Source of the DNA: Stigmatella erecta
GTDB taxonomy: Bacteria; Myxococcota; Myxococcia; Myxococcales; Myxococcaceae
NCBI RefSeq assembly: GCF_900111745.1
Contig: NZ_FOIJ01000008.1
Coordinates: 62,001-126,000 of the forward strand
Direction: 5' to 3'
DNA length: 64,000 bases
Positions 1 to 10,210 of this stretch are shown here, piece after piece. Made by a program: the position numbers and the translations under genes. The notes beneath the pieces are model-generated. The model did not search any database. It was given only the letters and a program-made list of their open reading frames with translations, and was not told the DNA's origin. Position 1 is the first letter of the stretch. The number at the start of each line of letters is the position of its first letter.

Positions 1-487
1 GCTTGAACTCCTGCGCCGTCAGCTCCACGGCCTTGCCGGCGCGCGCCACCGTCTTGCCCACCATGTCCACCTCCACGTCCCCGAAGGTCACCGGGGGCGC
101 GCCGGAGACGGGGTGCCGGCGGCGCAGCACGGCCTTGATGCGCGCCATCAGCTCCTGCAGCCCGAAGGGCTTCACCACGTAGTCATCCGCCCCCAGGTTG
201 AGGCCGAGAATCTTGTCCGTCTCCATGCCCTTGGCGGAGAGCATCACCACGGCGGTGTCCCGGCCCCGCTGGCGCAGCTCCTTGAGGACATCGAAGCCGT
301 TGAGTTCCGGCAGCATGATGTCCAGGACGATGAGGTCCGGCGCCTCGTCGAGCGCCTTGGCGAGCCCCACGCGCCCGTCCTGGGCCTGGAGCACCTCGTA
401 GCCCTCGATGCGCAGGTTGATGGACAGGCCCGTGAGGATGGACAGGTCATCCTCCACGACCAGGATGCGTTGGACCTTGCCGCTCAT
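1..487 (-). CDS. OmpR-family response regulator (3' end outside window)
   Basis: DNA-binding response regulator, read from the right. The receiver domain fills about residues 5-118: acidic residues in VVEDD, the phospho-accepting Asp in VLDIMLPELNG, a Ser in VVMLSA and the Lys in VVKPFG. It then enters an OmpR-type winged helix (ELTAQEFK), and the window ends before the stop. The ATG at 487 overlaps the stop of the upstream sensor kinase by 4 bp (ATGA), so the two are translationally coupled and form a cognate pair. The kinase probably phosphorylates this protein. Target genes cannot be inferred. Confidence 0.93.
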   Translation of the reverse strand, partial: MSGKVQRILVVEDDLSILTGLSINLRIEGYEVLQAQDGRVGLAKALDEAPDLIVLDIMLPELNGFDVLKELRQRGRDTAVVMLSAKGMETDKILGLNLGADDYVVKPFGLQELMARIKAVLRRRHPVSGAPPVTFGDVEVDMVGKTVARAGKAVELTAQEFK

Positions 488-2004
488 GCCTTGCCCGCTG
501 GCAGCTGGATGGTGAAGAGGCTGCCCCGGCCCAGCTTGCTCTGGACCGAGATGCGCCCCCCGTGGGCCTCGATGATGCGCTTGGTGATGGCCAGGCCCAG
601 CCCGCTGCCCTCCGTCTTGCGGGTCAGCAGGTTGTCCACCCGGTAGAAGCGCTCGAAGATGCGCTGGCGGTCCCTGGGTGCGATTCCCACCCCATTGTCC
701 TCCACGGAGAAGGCCACCCACCGCCGGTACGCGCGGACGGTGAGGGCGATGCGCTTGTCCTGCCCACTGTACTTGTAGGCGTTCTGCAGCAGGTTGAGCA
801 GGGCGCCGGCCATGGCGTGCCGGTCCACGTCCACCGGGGGCAGGCCGCTGGGCACCTCCACCTTCAGGTCCATGCCCCCGTCCAGGCGCTGGGCCCGGAA
901 GGCCGCCACCGCCGTGTCCACCACGTCGGCCACCGCGATGCGCTCGCGCTGGTACTCCTTGCGCCCGCTCTCCAGGCGCGCCCAGTCCAGCACCCGCTCG
1001 ATGAGGACCGACAGCCGCTCGGTCTCCCGCGTGAGCAGCTGGAGCACCTCCTGTATCTGCGCGGGGTCCTTCAGCCTGCCCAGCGCCAGCGTCTCGATGA
1101 ACATGCGGATGGAGGTCAGCGGGGTGCGCAGCTCGTGGCTCACCAGCGAGACGAAGTCCGTCTTCAGCCGCGACAGCTTCGCCTCCCGGTAGAGGACCCG
1201 GCCGGTGTACACCACCCCGAAGGTGAGCGTCAGGTAGAACAGGCCCAGCAGCACGCCGTACACCACGCGGTTGCGCGTGGAGGCGCGCGCCACCGGGTCC
1301 TCGCCCGTGGGGAGCACCACCAGCTGGAAGTCCTGCAGCGGCGCCGCGAGCACCTGGTCCGCCAGCACCTGGGGGCCCAGGGCGCTCGCCCGGGCCTGCA
1401 CCACCTCGGACATGAGCCGGCCCATGAGCCCCTCGTTGGTCTCCCGGGGGATGGGCCTCAGCGCGAAGAGCACCGGCTCCGGGGAGGCCAGGTAGCGCTC
1501 GGCCAGCTCCGTCAGCAGCGCCTCCACGGCGGTGGTGGACAGCTGGGTGCCGCGCACCCCGTTGCCGTGCCGCTCGGCGGCGATGAGCACCGGCAGGCCC
1601 CCCACATATAAGGAGAAGACGGTGGGGTCCGGGGGCAGGTGGCTCAGGTCGGTGAGCACCGCGTTGAGCGCGAGCGCCAGGGGGGCATCCGAGCACGTCA
1701 CCTTGCCCCCTTCGATCCAGAAGGAGGCGTTGGAGAGCACCCGGCCTGGCGTGTTCACCAGGTCCAGCTCCTCGCCGCGCTCCACGAAGCGGGCCTGGCG
1801 CAGCTCCTGGGGCAGGTCCTTGACCAGCGCCTTGAGGGTGCCGTGCCAGGCGGCCTCCAGGCGCTTCTCCACCGCGGCGCGCTCGTTGATGATGGCCACC
1901 ACGCCGAAGCCCGACAGCCCCGCCGAGGGCAGCACCACCAGCACGATGAGCAGCGCGAAGGTGCGCCGGAAGCTCAGGACGATGGGGGGCGAGGCACGGG
2001 CCAC
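484..2004 (-). CDS. Membrane-bound sensor histidine kinase
   Basis: 506-residue sensor kinase. It has an N-terminal membrane segment (about residues 13-35), a periplasmic sensor of about 200 residues without a recognised fold, and a second membrane segment near 245-265. The HisKA domain follows, with the H-box SLVSHELRTPL (phospho-His H290). The C-terminal ATPase domain shows an N box (LLNLLQNAYKYSG), VEDNGVGI and GSGLGLAI. The start is GTG at 2004, preceded by AAGGAG. It overlaps the OmpR-type regulator by 4 bp. The ligand is unknown; the variable periplasmic domain suggests an envelope or extracellular signal. Confidence 0.94.
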   Translation of the reverse strand: MARASPPIVLSFRRTFALLIVLVVLPSAGLSGFGVVAIINERAAVEKRLEAAWHGTLKALVKDLPQELRQARFVERGEELDLVNTPGRVLSNASFWIEGGKVTCSDAPLALALNAVLTDLSHLPPDPTVFSLYVGGLPVLIAAERHGNGVRGTQLSTTAVEALLTELAERYLASPEPVLFALRPIPRETNEGLMGRLMSEVVQARASALGPQVLADQVLAAPLQDFQLVVLPTGEDPVARASTRNRVVYGVLLGLFYLTLTFGVVYTGRVLYREAKLSRLKTDFVSLVSHELRTPLTSIRMFIETLALGRLKDPAQIQEVLQLLTRETERLSVLIERVLDWARLESGRKEYQRERIAVADVVDTAVAAFRAQRLDGGMDLKVEVPSGLPPVDVDRHAMAGALLNLLQNAYKYSGQDKRIALTVRAYRRWVAFSVEDNGVGIAPRDRQRIFERFYRVDNLLTRKTEGSGLGLAITKRIIEAHGGRISVQSKLGRGSLFTIQLPAGKA

Positions 2005-2195
2005 GGGGTCTCCTTACTCCGCTCCCGGCATGTATGCCCGTGTCGTGGAGGGTTGGCCAGGAGCGAGGCTTCTGTGTCGGGCGAGTCACACCCGGTGTGG
2101 GGAAACATTCGACTTCCGGCCGCCGCCGGTGGCACCATGCCGGTCCGAGTGGAAGGGGTAAGCCGGGCCGGAACCCTTCCTGTTGAGGAGCGCCC

Positions 2196-4205
2196 ATGCG
2201 CAAGCAGGTTCTGGCCGCGGTGATGGTGTGGGCCCTGGGGTGGACGGGCTGTGAGCAGAAGCCGGTCGCCACCTATTCGTCCTCCGCGGGCTCCGTGGCG
2301 CTCAGCCGGGATGACGCGCTGCTCTATGCGGTGGACACCGACAACGGCATCGTCGCGGTGGTGGACACCGGGGCGTTCGAGAAGGTGGCCGAAATCAAGG
2401 TCGGCCGCGCCCCCGAGCGCATCACCGTGGGGCCGGATGACACCTTATATGTCTCCAACCGGGGCGGCCGCAGCGTGTCCGTCATCCGCCGGGGCGAGTG
2501 GACGGAGGCGGCGCGGCTGAAGGTGGGCGTGGAGCCCATGGGCCTGGCGCTCTCCGCGGATGGCCAGACGCTCTTCGTGGTGAACACCGCCATGCTGGAG
2601 ACCACCGAGACGGGCTCCGTGGCCGCCTTCGACACGGCCACGCTCGCCCAGCGCTGGGAGCTGCCCGTGGGCGAGGAGCCCCGCGGCATCGCGCTGATGG
2701 AGGATGGCACGGCGCTCGTGACGCTCCACCGCTCGGGCGAGGTGGTGCAGCTGGACCTGTCCAGCCGGGACCGGCCGAAGGTGCTCAAGGCGAGCACCGG
2801 GCTCTATGAGCGCGCCAACGCCACGATGCTGAAGCAGCGGGGCCCTGGCGGCAGTGCCCAGGAGTTTCCGGGCGCCCTCTTCCATGCCCGGGGCATGACG
2901 GACGTGGTGGTGTCGCCGGACGGCCGCCGGGCCTTCGCGACGGCGCAGTGGGCGCGAGAGGATCCCGTCGTGACGCCGGGGATGCCGGATCCCGGCAATG
3001 GCGGCGGCGGGGGCAGCCTCTACGGGGGCGGCGGGCCGTGCGGCACGGGCGCCATCGCCTCGCCGGGCATCGTCACCTTCGAGGCGGACACCGCCGAGCC
3101 GCGGGTGGATGACCACAGCCAGACCTGCCACGAGGATGGCAACCCGGACTATCCGCCCAACACCATCACCAGCCCGGACCCCTCGCACCCGGTGCAGGGG
3201 CCCATCGCGGCCGTGGTGGACCCGGCGGGGGCGTGGCTCTACGTGGTGAACCGCGAGACGAACAACGTGGCGGTGATTCCCACCAACCGCCGCTCGGGCG
3301 AGGACCTGAGCCGCAGGCCGGGCCCTGCCACCTCCACCGTGCGCCAGCTCGTGCGCGTGGGCGCGGGCCCCACCGGCATCGCCCTGTCGCGGGATGGCCG
3401 CCGGGCCTACGTGTACAACGGCTTCGACCACACGCTGAGCCGGCTGGTGGGCGATGGCACGGGGACGGTCAACATCCGCGAGGAGGAGCCCCGGCTGAAG
3501 CTCGCCGGGGACGTGCTGCCGCCCGAGGTGGTGATGGGCCGCAAGCTCTTCTTCTCCGCGCTCGACACGCGCATGACGGCGGCCAACGTGGGCGCCGCGT
3601 GCTCCACCTGCCACCACGACGTGCGCGATGACGGCCACACGTGGATGTTCCCGGATGGGCCGCGCCAGACGCCCACGATTGCCGGCCGCATGATTCCCCA
3701 GACGGGCCCGTTCCACTGGAGCGGCGAGTTCTCCTCGCTGAGCGACTTCCTGGACACCACCGTGCGCCACCGCATGGGCGGGGGCATGGTGGATGCGTTC
3801 ATGACGGCGCAGCTCACCGCCTTCATGGATGTGGCCCCGGCGCCGGACAACCCCTACCAGCGCGAGCAGATGACGGAGGCGCAGATCCGCGGCTCCCAGG
3901 TCTTCCTCAAGGCCCGGTGCGACGAGTGCCACGCGGGCGAGGCGCTCACCAACAACAAGCAGGCCAACGTGGGCACCTTGGTGCTCACGGGCGCGCAGCC
4001 GGACAACGACGCCGTGCGCAAGCTGGGGCTCAACACCCCGTCCCTGCTGGGGCTGGCGCGCAGCGCGCCGTACCTGCATGACGGCAGCGCGAAGACGCTC
4101 CGGGAGCGCATCTTCCAGACGCGCTACACGGATCAGCATGGCAAGACATCCCAGCTCTCCGACGCCGAGGTGGAGGATCTCGTCGAGTTCCTGCGCACGC
4201 TGTAG
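2196..4205 (+). CDS. Beta-propeller (YVTN-like) and di-haem c cytochrome lipoprotein
   Basis: 669-residue exported lipoprotein (LGWTGC lipobox, Cys near 24). Residues about 30-420 are propeller-like repeats with YVTN-type signatures (LYAVDTDNG, LYVSNRGG, LYVVNRETNNVAVI). They are interrupted near 265-285 by a glycine-rich loop and two Cys-containing stretches. The C-terminal part resembles the cytochrome c peroxidase/MauG family, with two haem c motifs: CSTCH at 469-473 and CDECH at 575-579. The family moves electrons in the periplasm or at the cell surface; the substrate here is unknown. The ATG has a GAGGAG ribosome site. It is divergent from the sensor kinase gene, which might regulate it. 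Confidence 0.88.
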   Translation: MRKQVLAAVMVWALGWTGCEQKPVATYSSSAGSVALSRDDALLYAVDTDNGIVAVVDTGAFEKVAEIKVGRAPERITVGPDDTLYVSNRGGRSVSVIRRGEWTEAARLKVGVEPMGLALSADGQTLFVVNTAMLETTETGSVAAFDTATLAQRWELPVGEEPRGIALMEDGTALVTLHRSGEVVQLDLSSRDRPKVLKASTGLYERANATMLKQRGPGGSAQEFPGALFHARGMTDVVVSPDGRRAFATAQWAREDPVVTPGMPDPGNGGGGGSLYGGGGPCGTGAIASPGIVTFEADTAEPRVDDHSQTCHEDGNPDYPPNTITSPDPSHPVQGPIAAVVDPAGAWLYVVNRETNNVAVIPTNRRSGEDLSRRPGPATSTVRQLVRVGAGPTGIALSRDGRRAYVYNGFDHTLSRLVGDGTGTVNIREEEPRLKLAGDVLPPEVVMGRKLFFSALDTRMTAANVGAACSTCHHDVRDDGHTWMFPDGPRQTPTIAGRMIPQTGPFHWSGEFSSLSDFLDTTVRHRMGGGMVDAFMTAQLTAFMDVAPAPDNPYQREQMTEAQIRGSQVFLKARCDECHAGEALTNNKQANVGTLVLTGAQPDNDAVRKLGLNTPSLLGLARSAPYLHDGSAKTLRERIFQTRYTDQHGKTSQLSDAEVEDLVEFLRTL

Positions 4206-4232
4206 CCTGGGGGCGCTGACCCGGAGCGTGCC

Positions 4233-4736
4233 ATGACGGCGAAGACGGATGTCCCCTCCTCCTCGAAATTGCTCGTGCGGGCCGCGGATCATTCGCGGTG
4301 GCCCGAGCAGTCCCAGTCCCACCCGCTCAATCCCGCCTCGCTCGTGCGGGGCCTGTCGCTGAGTGAGCTGACCGGGCTCAAGCGCCTGGGGATTCACCTG
4401 CTGAAGCTGGCGCCGGGCAAGGAGTCCTTCCTCTTTCACTCCCACCAGTCCGAGGAGGAGTTCCTCTACATCCTCTCGGGGCGGGGCATCGCCGAGATTG
4501 GGGAGGAGCGTTATGAAGTGGGGCCCGGGGACTTCATGGGCTTTCCCACGCCCAGCGTGGGCCACCACCTGCTCAATCCCTTCGACGAGGAGCTCGTTTA
4601 CCTCTCCGGGGGCGAGCGGCGGGAGGTGGAGGTGGCGGACTTCCCTCGCCTGGGCAAGCGGCTGGTGCGCACCGGGATGCAGGCGGCCATCTACGAGGTG
4701 GACCGCGGACAGAAGCTCTCCTTCGAGGAGGAGTAG
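4233..4736 (+). CDS. Cupin-domain protein
   Basis: 167-residue cytosolic protein with a single cupin barrel. Motif 1 is FHSHQSEEEFLYILSG, with the usual two His and Glu metal ligands. Motif 2 is GFPTPSVGHHLLNP, with the third His. Such small cupins bind a metal and may be enzymes, sugar-binding proteins or regulators; nothing here decides the substrate. It lies 27 bp after the cytochrome lipoprotein on the same strand and may share its transcript. The start ATG follows a GGAGCG stretch. Confidence 0.85.
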   Translation: MTAKTDVPSSSKLLVRAADHSRWPEQSQSHPLNPASLVRGLSLSELTGLKRLGIHLLKLAPGKESFLFHSHQSEEEFLYILSGRGIAEIGEERYEVGPGDFMGFPTPSVGHHLLNPFDEELVYLSGGERREVEVADFPRLGKRLVRTGMQAAIYEVDRGQKLSFEEE

Positions 4737-4743
4737 CCCCCGC

Positions 4744-5334
4744 TCAGGGCAGCCCTCCGTCGCCCGCGGGCGCTTCCGGAGGCGGCGCCGCCGCAGGGCC
4801 CGCGTCCGGCTGGAGCAGGGCGGAGGTGGTGGCGCGCAGGGCCAAGCGCAGCACCTCGACGGAGCGCTCGGAGCCCGCGCCGAGCCAGGTGACGGCCAGT
4901 ACGCACGGGGTGTCATCGTCCCAGGCCACCACCTGGAGCATGCCGGGCACGGGCGAGCGGCGAGCGGCGGCCCGGCCCAGCGCGGGCACCTCCACACCGC
5001 CGGCCTTCAGGGTGGGCGCCAGCAGCTCGCGGACCTCGGTGTGGGAGTCCCGGGGCTGGCAGTCATAGGTGAGCGAGACGGTGACGCCGGGCTCGGCCGC
5101 CGAGCGGTAGGTGCACAGCGGGCCACAGGTGGGGCACGCGCGCTCCTCCTTGGCGGTGAAGCCAGGCAGTGCCAGCTCCAGGAGATCCGCGGGCAGCAGG
5201 GTGTCACACCCAGGCCCCGTCCACGCCACGGCGGGCGGGCGCGGGCCCGCATCCTCCGGCGTGGAGGGCGCGCGCTCCCGGCATGCCCCGAGTGTCAGCG
5301 CCATCACCAGTCCCACGCCCCATCCGGGCCTCAT
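4744..5334 (-). CDS. Lipoprotein of unknown function
   Basis: 196-residue predicted lipoprotein: short signal with lipobox LTLGAC (Cys 17), then a Pro-rich stretch. The body contains a cysteine cluster (CPTCGPLC) and further single Cys, suggesting disulfides. The C-terminal 20 residues are Ala/Pro-rich. I do not recognise a family. The frame stays open far upstream of the chosen ATG, but only the ATG at 5334 gives a signal peptide. It is convergent with the cupin gene, with 7 bp between stops, and divergent from the exported protein at 5464. Confidence 0.75.
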   Translation of the reverse strand: MRPGWGVGLVMALTLGACRERAPSTPEDAGPRPPAVAWTGPGCDTLLPADLLELALPGFTAKEERACPTCGPLCTYRSAAEPGVTVSLTYDCQPRDSHTEVRELLAPTLKAGGVEVPALGRAAARRSPVPGMLQVVAWDDDTPCVLAVTWLGAGSERSVEVLRLALRATTSALLQPDAGPAAAPPPEAPAGDGGLP

Positions 5335-5463
5335 CCCGTCGTGCTCCTCCGCCGGAGATGCCGGCGCGCGGATGCTAGACCGGGCGGGGCGTCTCGGGGG
5401 CACAATGCGGGCGGTTGGTGGGTGCTGGACGTCCGGGGCGTGTTCTAAGCTGCCCCCGGCCCC

Positions 5464-6330
5464 ATGCGAACCGCCCTCCTGACATCCCTGCTGGCCCTGA
5501 GCGTGGGGCTGCCTGCCTGGGGGCAGGAGGCCTCCGGGCCCGCCTCCGCCAATCCGGAGCCGGACGAGTCCTGGCTGAGCTTCCCGGGCCCGGAGGCTGG
5601 GCCCCCTCCGGTGGACACCATGCCCGTGCCCCCCCCTCCGCCCCGCCGGGAGGCGCCCGGCCCCGCGGCCCCCCGCCAGGAGGTGTCCCGCCCCGGCGCG
5701 CGGGCCCCCGTGCGGCCGGCGGCGTTCGGTTCCAACCGGGTGAGCCTGCAGGGCGCCATCCCCCTGGGGCAGGGGCAACTGGCGGCGGGCGTGCTGCTGG
5801 GGTTTCCGCTCGTCTCGGGCCAGGTCTCCTGGGGGGCGCTCTCCTGGCTCGATGCGGGCGCCGTCGTGAACAGCCTGTACGGCGTCATGAACGAGGTGAA
5901 CGCCCGGGTGCGGCTGTCCCTGGTGAACGGCGAGGAGGCCCAGGTGTCCCTGGGCCTGGAGGGCGGGCACGCCTTCTTCCTCAAGCCGCAGGCCCGCGAG
6001 CAGCACGGTGGGCGGTACTTCACGGGCCGGCGCGACTGGAACCTCCTGCCGGGGCTGACCGGCTCGGCGCGGGTGGGGCGGCGGACCCGGGCCTTCCTGG
6101 ACGTGCGCTACCACCTCGCCTTCGACACGGACCCCGTCGTCCGCACGCCGCTGGGCGGGGCACCGGCCTCGGTGAAGGTCTCCAGCAATGTGCTGTTCCG
6201 CACGGGGGTGGAGGTGCCCTTCTCCGAGCGGACGTCCTACGTCATCATGGTGGGCGGCAACATCCACGGCCGTCCCGAGGATGCCTCTTTCATGCCCGCC
6301 GTCTCCGTGGGCATGGTCGCGGGCATCTGA
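5464..6330 (+). CDS. Exported protein, probable outer-membrane beta-barrel
   Basis: 288 residues with a cleavable signal peptide (cleavage near Ala18-Trp-Gly-Gln). A Pro-rich, low-complexity segment spans about 25-90. A C-terminal region follows that alternates hydrophobic and polar residues and is rich in Gly and aromatics, as in outer-membrane barrels (for example VSLQGAIPLGQG, YVIMVGGNIHG). No named family is recognised. It lies 36 bp upstream of gpsA on the same strand and could share a transcript; no functional link is evident. Confidence 0.72.
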   Translation: MRTALLTSLLALSVGLPAWGQEASGPASANPEPDESWLSFPGPEAGPPPVDTMPVPPPPPRREAPGPAAPRQEVSRPGARAPVRPAAFGSNRVSLQGAIPLGQGQLAAGVLLGFPLVSGQVSWGALSWLDAGAVVNSLYGVMNEVNARVRLSLVNGEEAQVSLGLEGGHAFFLKPQAREQHGGRYFTGRRDWNLLPGLTGSARVGRRTRAFLDVRYHLAFDTDPVVRTPLGGAPASVKVSSNVLFRTGVEVPFSERTSYVIMVGGNIHGRPEDASFMPAVSVGMVAGI

Positions 6331-6366
6331 GGGGCCGCCCAGGCTCCCGCTCCTTCCGAGGCTTCC

Positions 6367-7374
6367 ATGCGCAGCAGCGTCATCGGCTCTGGCTCCTTTG
6401 GTACGGCGCTCGCCAACTCCCTGGCGGTGACGTGTGACGAGGTCCGCCTGTGGGGGCGTGACGAGGCGCTCGCCGCCAGCATCAACACCCGTCACGAGAA
6501 CCCCACGTACCTGCCGGGCATCCCGCTGTCCCCGCGGGTGCGCGCCACGCTGGACTTGAAGGAGGCGCTGGAGGGCGCGGAGCTGGTCATTCTGGCCACG
6601 CCCAGCCAGGCCACGAGAGACCTCATCTCCCGGGCGGTGGACTTCCTGCCGCGCCACGTGCCGCTGCTCACGGTGGCCAAGGGCATCGAGAACGAGACGC
6701 TGCTGACGATGACGGAGCTCTTGGAGGACTGCCTGCCGGAGGAGTTCCACCCGTATATCGCCGTGCTGTCGGGCCCCAGCTTCGCGCGGGAGCTGGCGCT
6801 GCGCAGCCCCACGGTGGTGACCATCGCCTCGCACTGGGAGAAGGTGGCGGCGCGGTGCCAGAAGATGCTCCAGACGGAGACCTTCCGCTCCTACACCTCC
6901 AACGACGTGGTGGGGGTGCAGTACGGCGGGGCGCTGAAGAACGTCATCGCCATCGCGGCGGGCATCGCGGACGGGCTGGGCATGGGCCACAACGCGCGGG
7001 CGGCCATCATCACCCGGGGGCTGGCGGAGATTACCCGCCTGGCGGTGCGCAAGGGCGGCAACCCGCTGACGCTCTCGGGGCTGTCGGGGATGGGGGACCT
7101 GGTGCTCACGTGCACGGGCGAGCTGAGCCGCAACCGCCGCGTGGGCATGGAGCTGGGCAAGGGGCGGGCGCTGGCGGACATCCTCGGGGACATGAAGCAG
7201 GTGGCCGAGGGGGTGAAGACGGCCAAGAGCGCCCAGGACCTGGCGGTGAAGCTGGGGGTGGAGCTGCCCATCTGCCAGCAGGTCTACGCCATCTCCCACG
7301 AGGGCAAGAGCGCCAAGGCCGCGGTGGTGGAGCTGATGACCCGTCAGCCCAAAGCGGAGCTGGGCGGCGCCTGA
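6367..7374 (+). CDS. gpsA: Glycerol-3-phosphate dehydrogenase [NAD(P)+]
   Basis: Reduces dihydroxyacetone phosphate to sn-glycerol 3-phosphate for phospholipid synthesis in the cytosol. The 335-residue length matches the family. The N-terminal Rossmann motif GSGSFGTALA binds the nucleotide. Family blocks include VAKGIE, LSGPSFA and the catalytic Lys region GGALKNVIAIAAGI, then NARAAIITRGLAEI and SGMGDLVLTC. The gene is complete with no unusual insertions. Confidence 0.97.
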   Translation: MRSSVIGSGSFGTALANSLAVTCDEVRLWGRDEALAASINTRHENPTYLPGIPLSPRVRATLDLKEALEGAELVILATPSQATRDLISRAVDFLPRHVPLLTVAKGIENETLLTMTELLEDCLPEEFHPYIAVLSGPSFARELALRSPTVVTIASHWEKVAARCQKMLQTETFRSYTSNDVVGVQYGGALKNVIAIAAGIADGLGMGHNARAAIITRGLAEITRLAVRKGGNPLTLSGLSGMGDLVLTCTGELSRNRRVGMELGKGRALADILGDMKQVAEGVKTAKSAQDLAVKLGVELPICQQVYAISHEGKSAKAAVVELMTRQPKAELGGA

Positions 7375-7390
7375 GCCCGGGGCGGGGCGC

Positions 7391-7849
7391 TCAGTAGCGC
7401 GCGTCCTTCCGCTCGTTGCCGGTGCCCCGGACGCGCCACACCATCATCCGGTTGGAGCTCATGTAGGAGCTGATCATCCCCTCCTGCTGCATCTGCTCCA
7501 GGAGCTTCATGGTCTTGAGGCGCTCCAGGCCAATGGCGCGGGCGAGCACATCGCCGGGCAGGCCACTGAGGTTGCTGCGCAGCTCGTTGACGATGGCGCG
7601 CTTGAACTCGTTCTTGGTCAAGCCGTCCATGTCCTGGCTGCGCCAGGCCTGGATGATGCCGATGATGACCAGCCCCAGCGCGAGCAGGCCCAGCGCGGGG
7701 TAGATGATGTGGCTGTTCTGCTCCAGCAGCTCGAAGTACTTCGGCGCCATGGAGGAGGCGGGCCGCGCGTACTTCGGCCGGTTGTCCTGGCCCGGGAGGC
7801 CTTCGATCTGCGCCAGGTAGAGGAAGAAATAGAAGAGCAGCGTGAGCAC
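7391..7849 (-). CDS. Small membrane protein of unknown function
   Basis: 152 residues if started at the GTG at 7849. An N-terminal hydrophobic segment (LLFYFFLYLA) and a second one near 48-66 (IIYPALGLLALGLVIIGII) flank a short charged loop. The C-terminal half is soluble and mostly helical (DGLTKNEFKRAIVNEL onward). No family is recognised. The open frame continues upstream to a TTG at 8236, but that would run through the divergent gene at 7970, so a start near 7849 is preferred. There is no strong ribosome site, and the start is uncertain. It is convergent with gpsA. Confidence 0.66.
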   Translation of the reverse strand: MLTLLFYFFLYLAQIEGLPGQDNRPKYARPASSMAPKYFELLEQNSHIIYPALGLLALGLVIIGIIQAWRSQDMDGLTKNEFKRAIVNELRSNLSGLPGDVLARAIGLERLKTMKLLEQMQQEGMISSYMSSNRMMVWRVRGTGNERKDARY

Positions 7850-7969
7850 GGGCGCGAATCTAGAAAAGCCTGAGGCGGGACACCACCCCTGCCAGACGCT
7901 CTCCTGCTCGCCCGCCGCAGGGTGCCGGATGGGGGAGGGGGCCGCAGGTTGGGAAGAGAGGAGGCCCCC

Positions 7970-8395
7970 ATGCTCACCCTGTTGCTCCTGGAGTTGCTCA
8001 TGACCGCCCCCCTGACGGTGGAAGGGCCCGGCGTTCCCGAAGGCGTCGAGACCCTCGAGGGGCTGCGGTGGAAGCAGCGGGTGCTGCTGCTGTTCCCCGG
8101 GGAGCCGGGCGGACCGTGGCAGGCCCAGCTTCAAGGGCTGGAGCGGGCCCGGCCGGAGCTCGCCGAGCGGGACGTGCTCGTGCTCATCGTGGGGGACACG
8201 GCGGGGAAGGACGCCCGCGTCCCGGATGAACGGCAAGCGCGGGCGCGCTGGAAGGTGGCGCCCGGGGAGGGGGCCGCGGTGCTCATCGGCAAGGACGGGG
8301 GCGAGAAGTGGCGCTCGCCCCTGCCCGCCCCCTGGGAGGAGATGTTCCCCGTGATTGACGCCATGCCCATGCGCAAGCAGGAGCAGGGCGGGTAG
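7970..8395 (+). CDS. DUF4174-type protein
   Basis: 141-residue protein with an N-terminal hydrophobic stretch that may be a signal sequence. The body resembles DUF4174: a strand such as RVLLLFPGE, then a helix, then VLVLIVGD, and a conserved C-terminal GAAVLIGKDGGEKWRS. The fold is thioredoxin-like in appearance, but no CxxC is present. The biochemical role of the family is not known to me. The ATG at 7970 is preceded by GAGAGGAGG, which supports it over an upstream in-frame start at 7922. Its stop lies 3 bp from the hflX stop. Confidence 0.75.
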   Translation: MLTLLLLELLMTAPLTVEGPGVPEGVETLEGLRWKQRVLLLFPGEPGGPWQAQLQGLERARPELAERDVLVLIVGDTAGKDARVPDERQARARWKVAPGEGAAVLIGKDGGEKWRSPLPAPWEEMFPVIDAMPMRKQEQGG

Positions 8396-8398
8396 GGC

Positions 8399-10051
<1,653 letters not shown>

Positions 10052-10210
10052 CGATTCATTCTCCCGTGCGGGTGTGGGGATAGATGCCCGCGGCCGTCCT
10101 CTCCTGACAGTCTAGGGTCTGGCCCGCCCGGTTTCACGGCCTTGCGTGCTTCCAGGGGGCTAGAGGAAACACATGAGGGGCGGGCCCTCTTCCGGCTTAA
10201 TCTCGGGGCC

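Noticed and set aside
2445-4997. Open frame of 850 codons on the minus strand
   Set aside because: Antisense to the cytochrome lipoprotein; low-complexity His/Arg/Gly/Ala composition from high GC.
4744-7299. Open frame of 851 codons on the minus strand
   Set aside because: Only the last 196 codons (4744-5334) look like a protein; the rest is antisense to the OM protein and gpsA.
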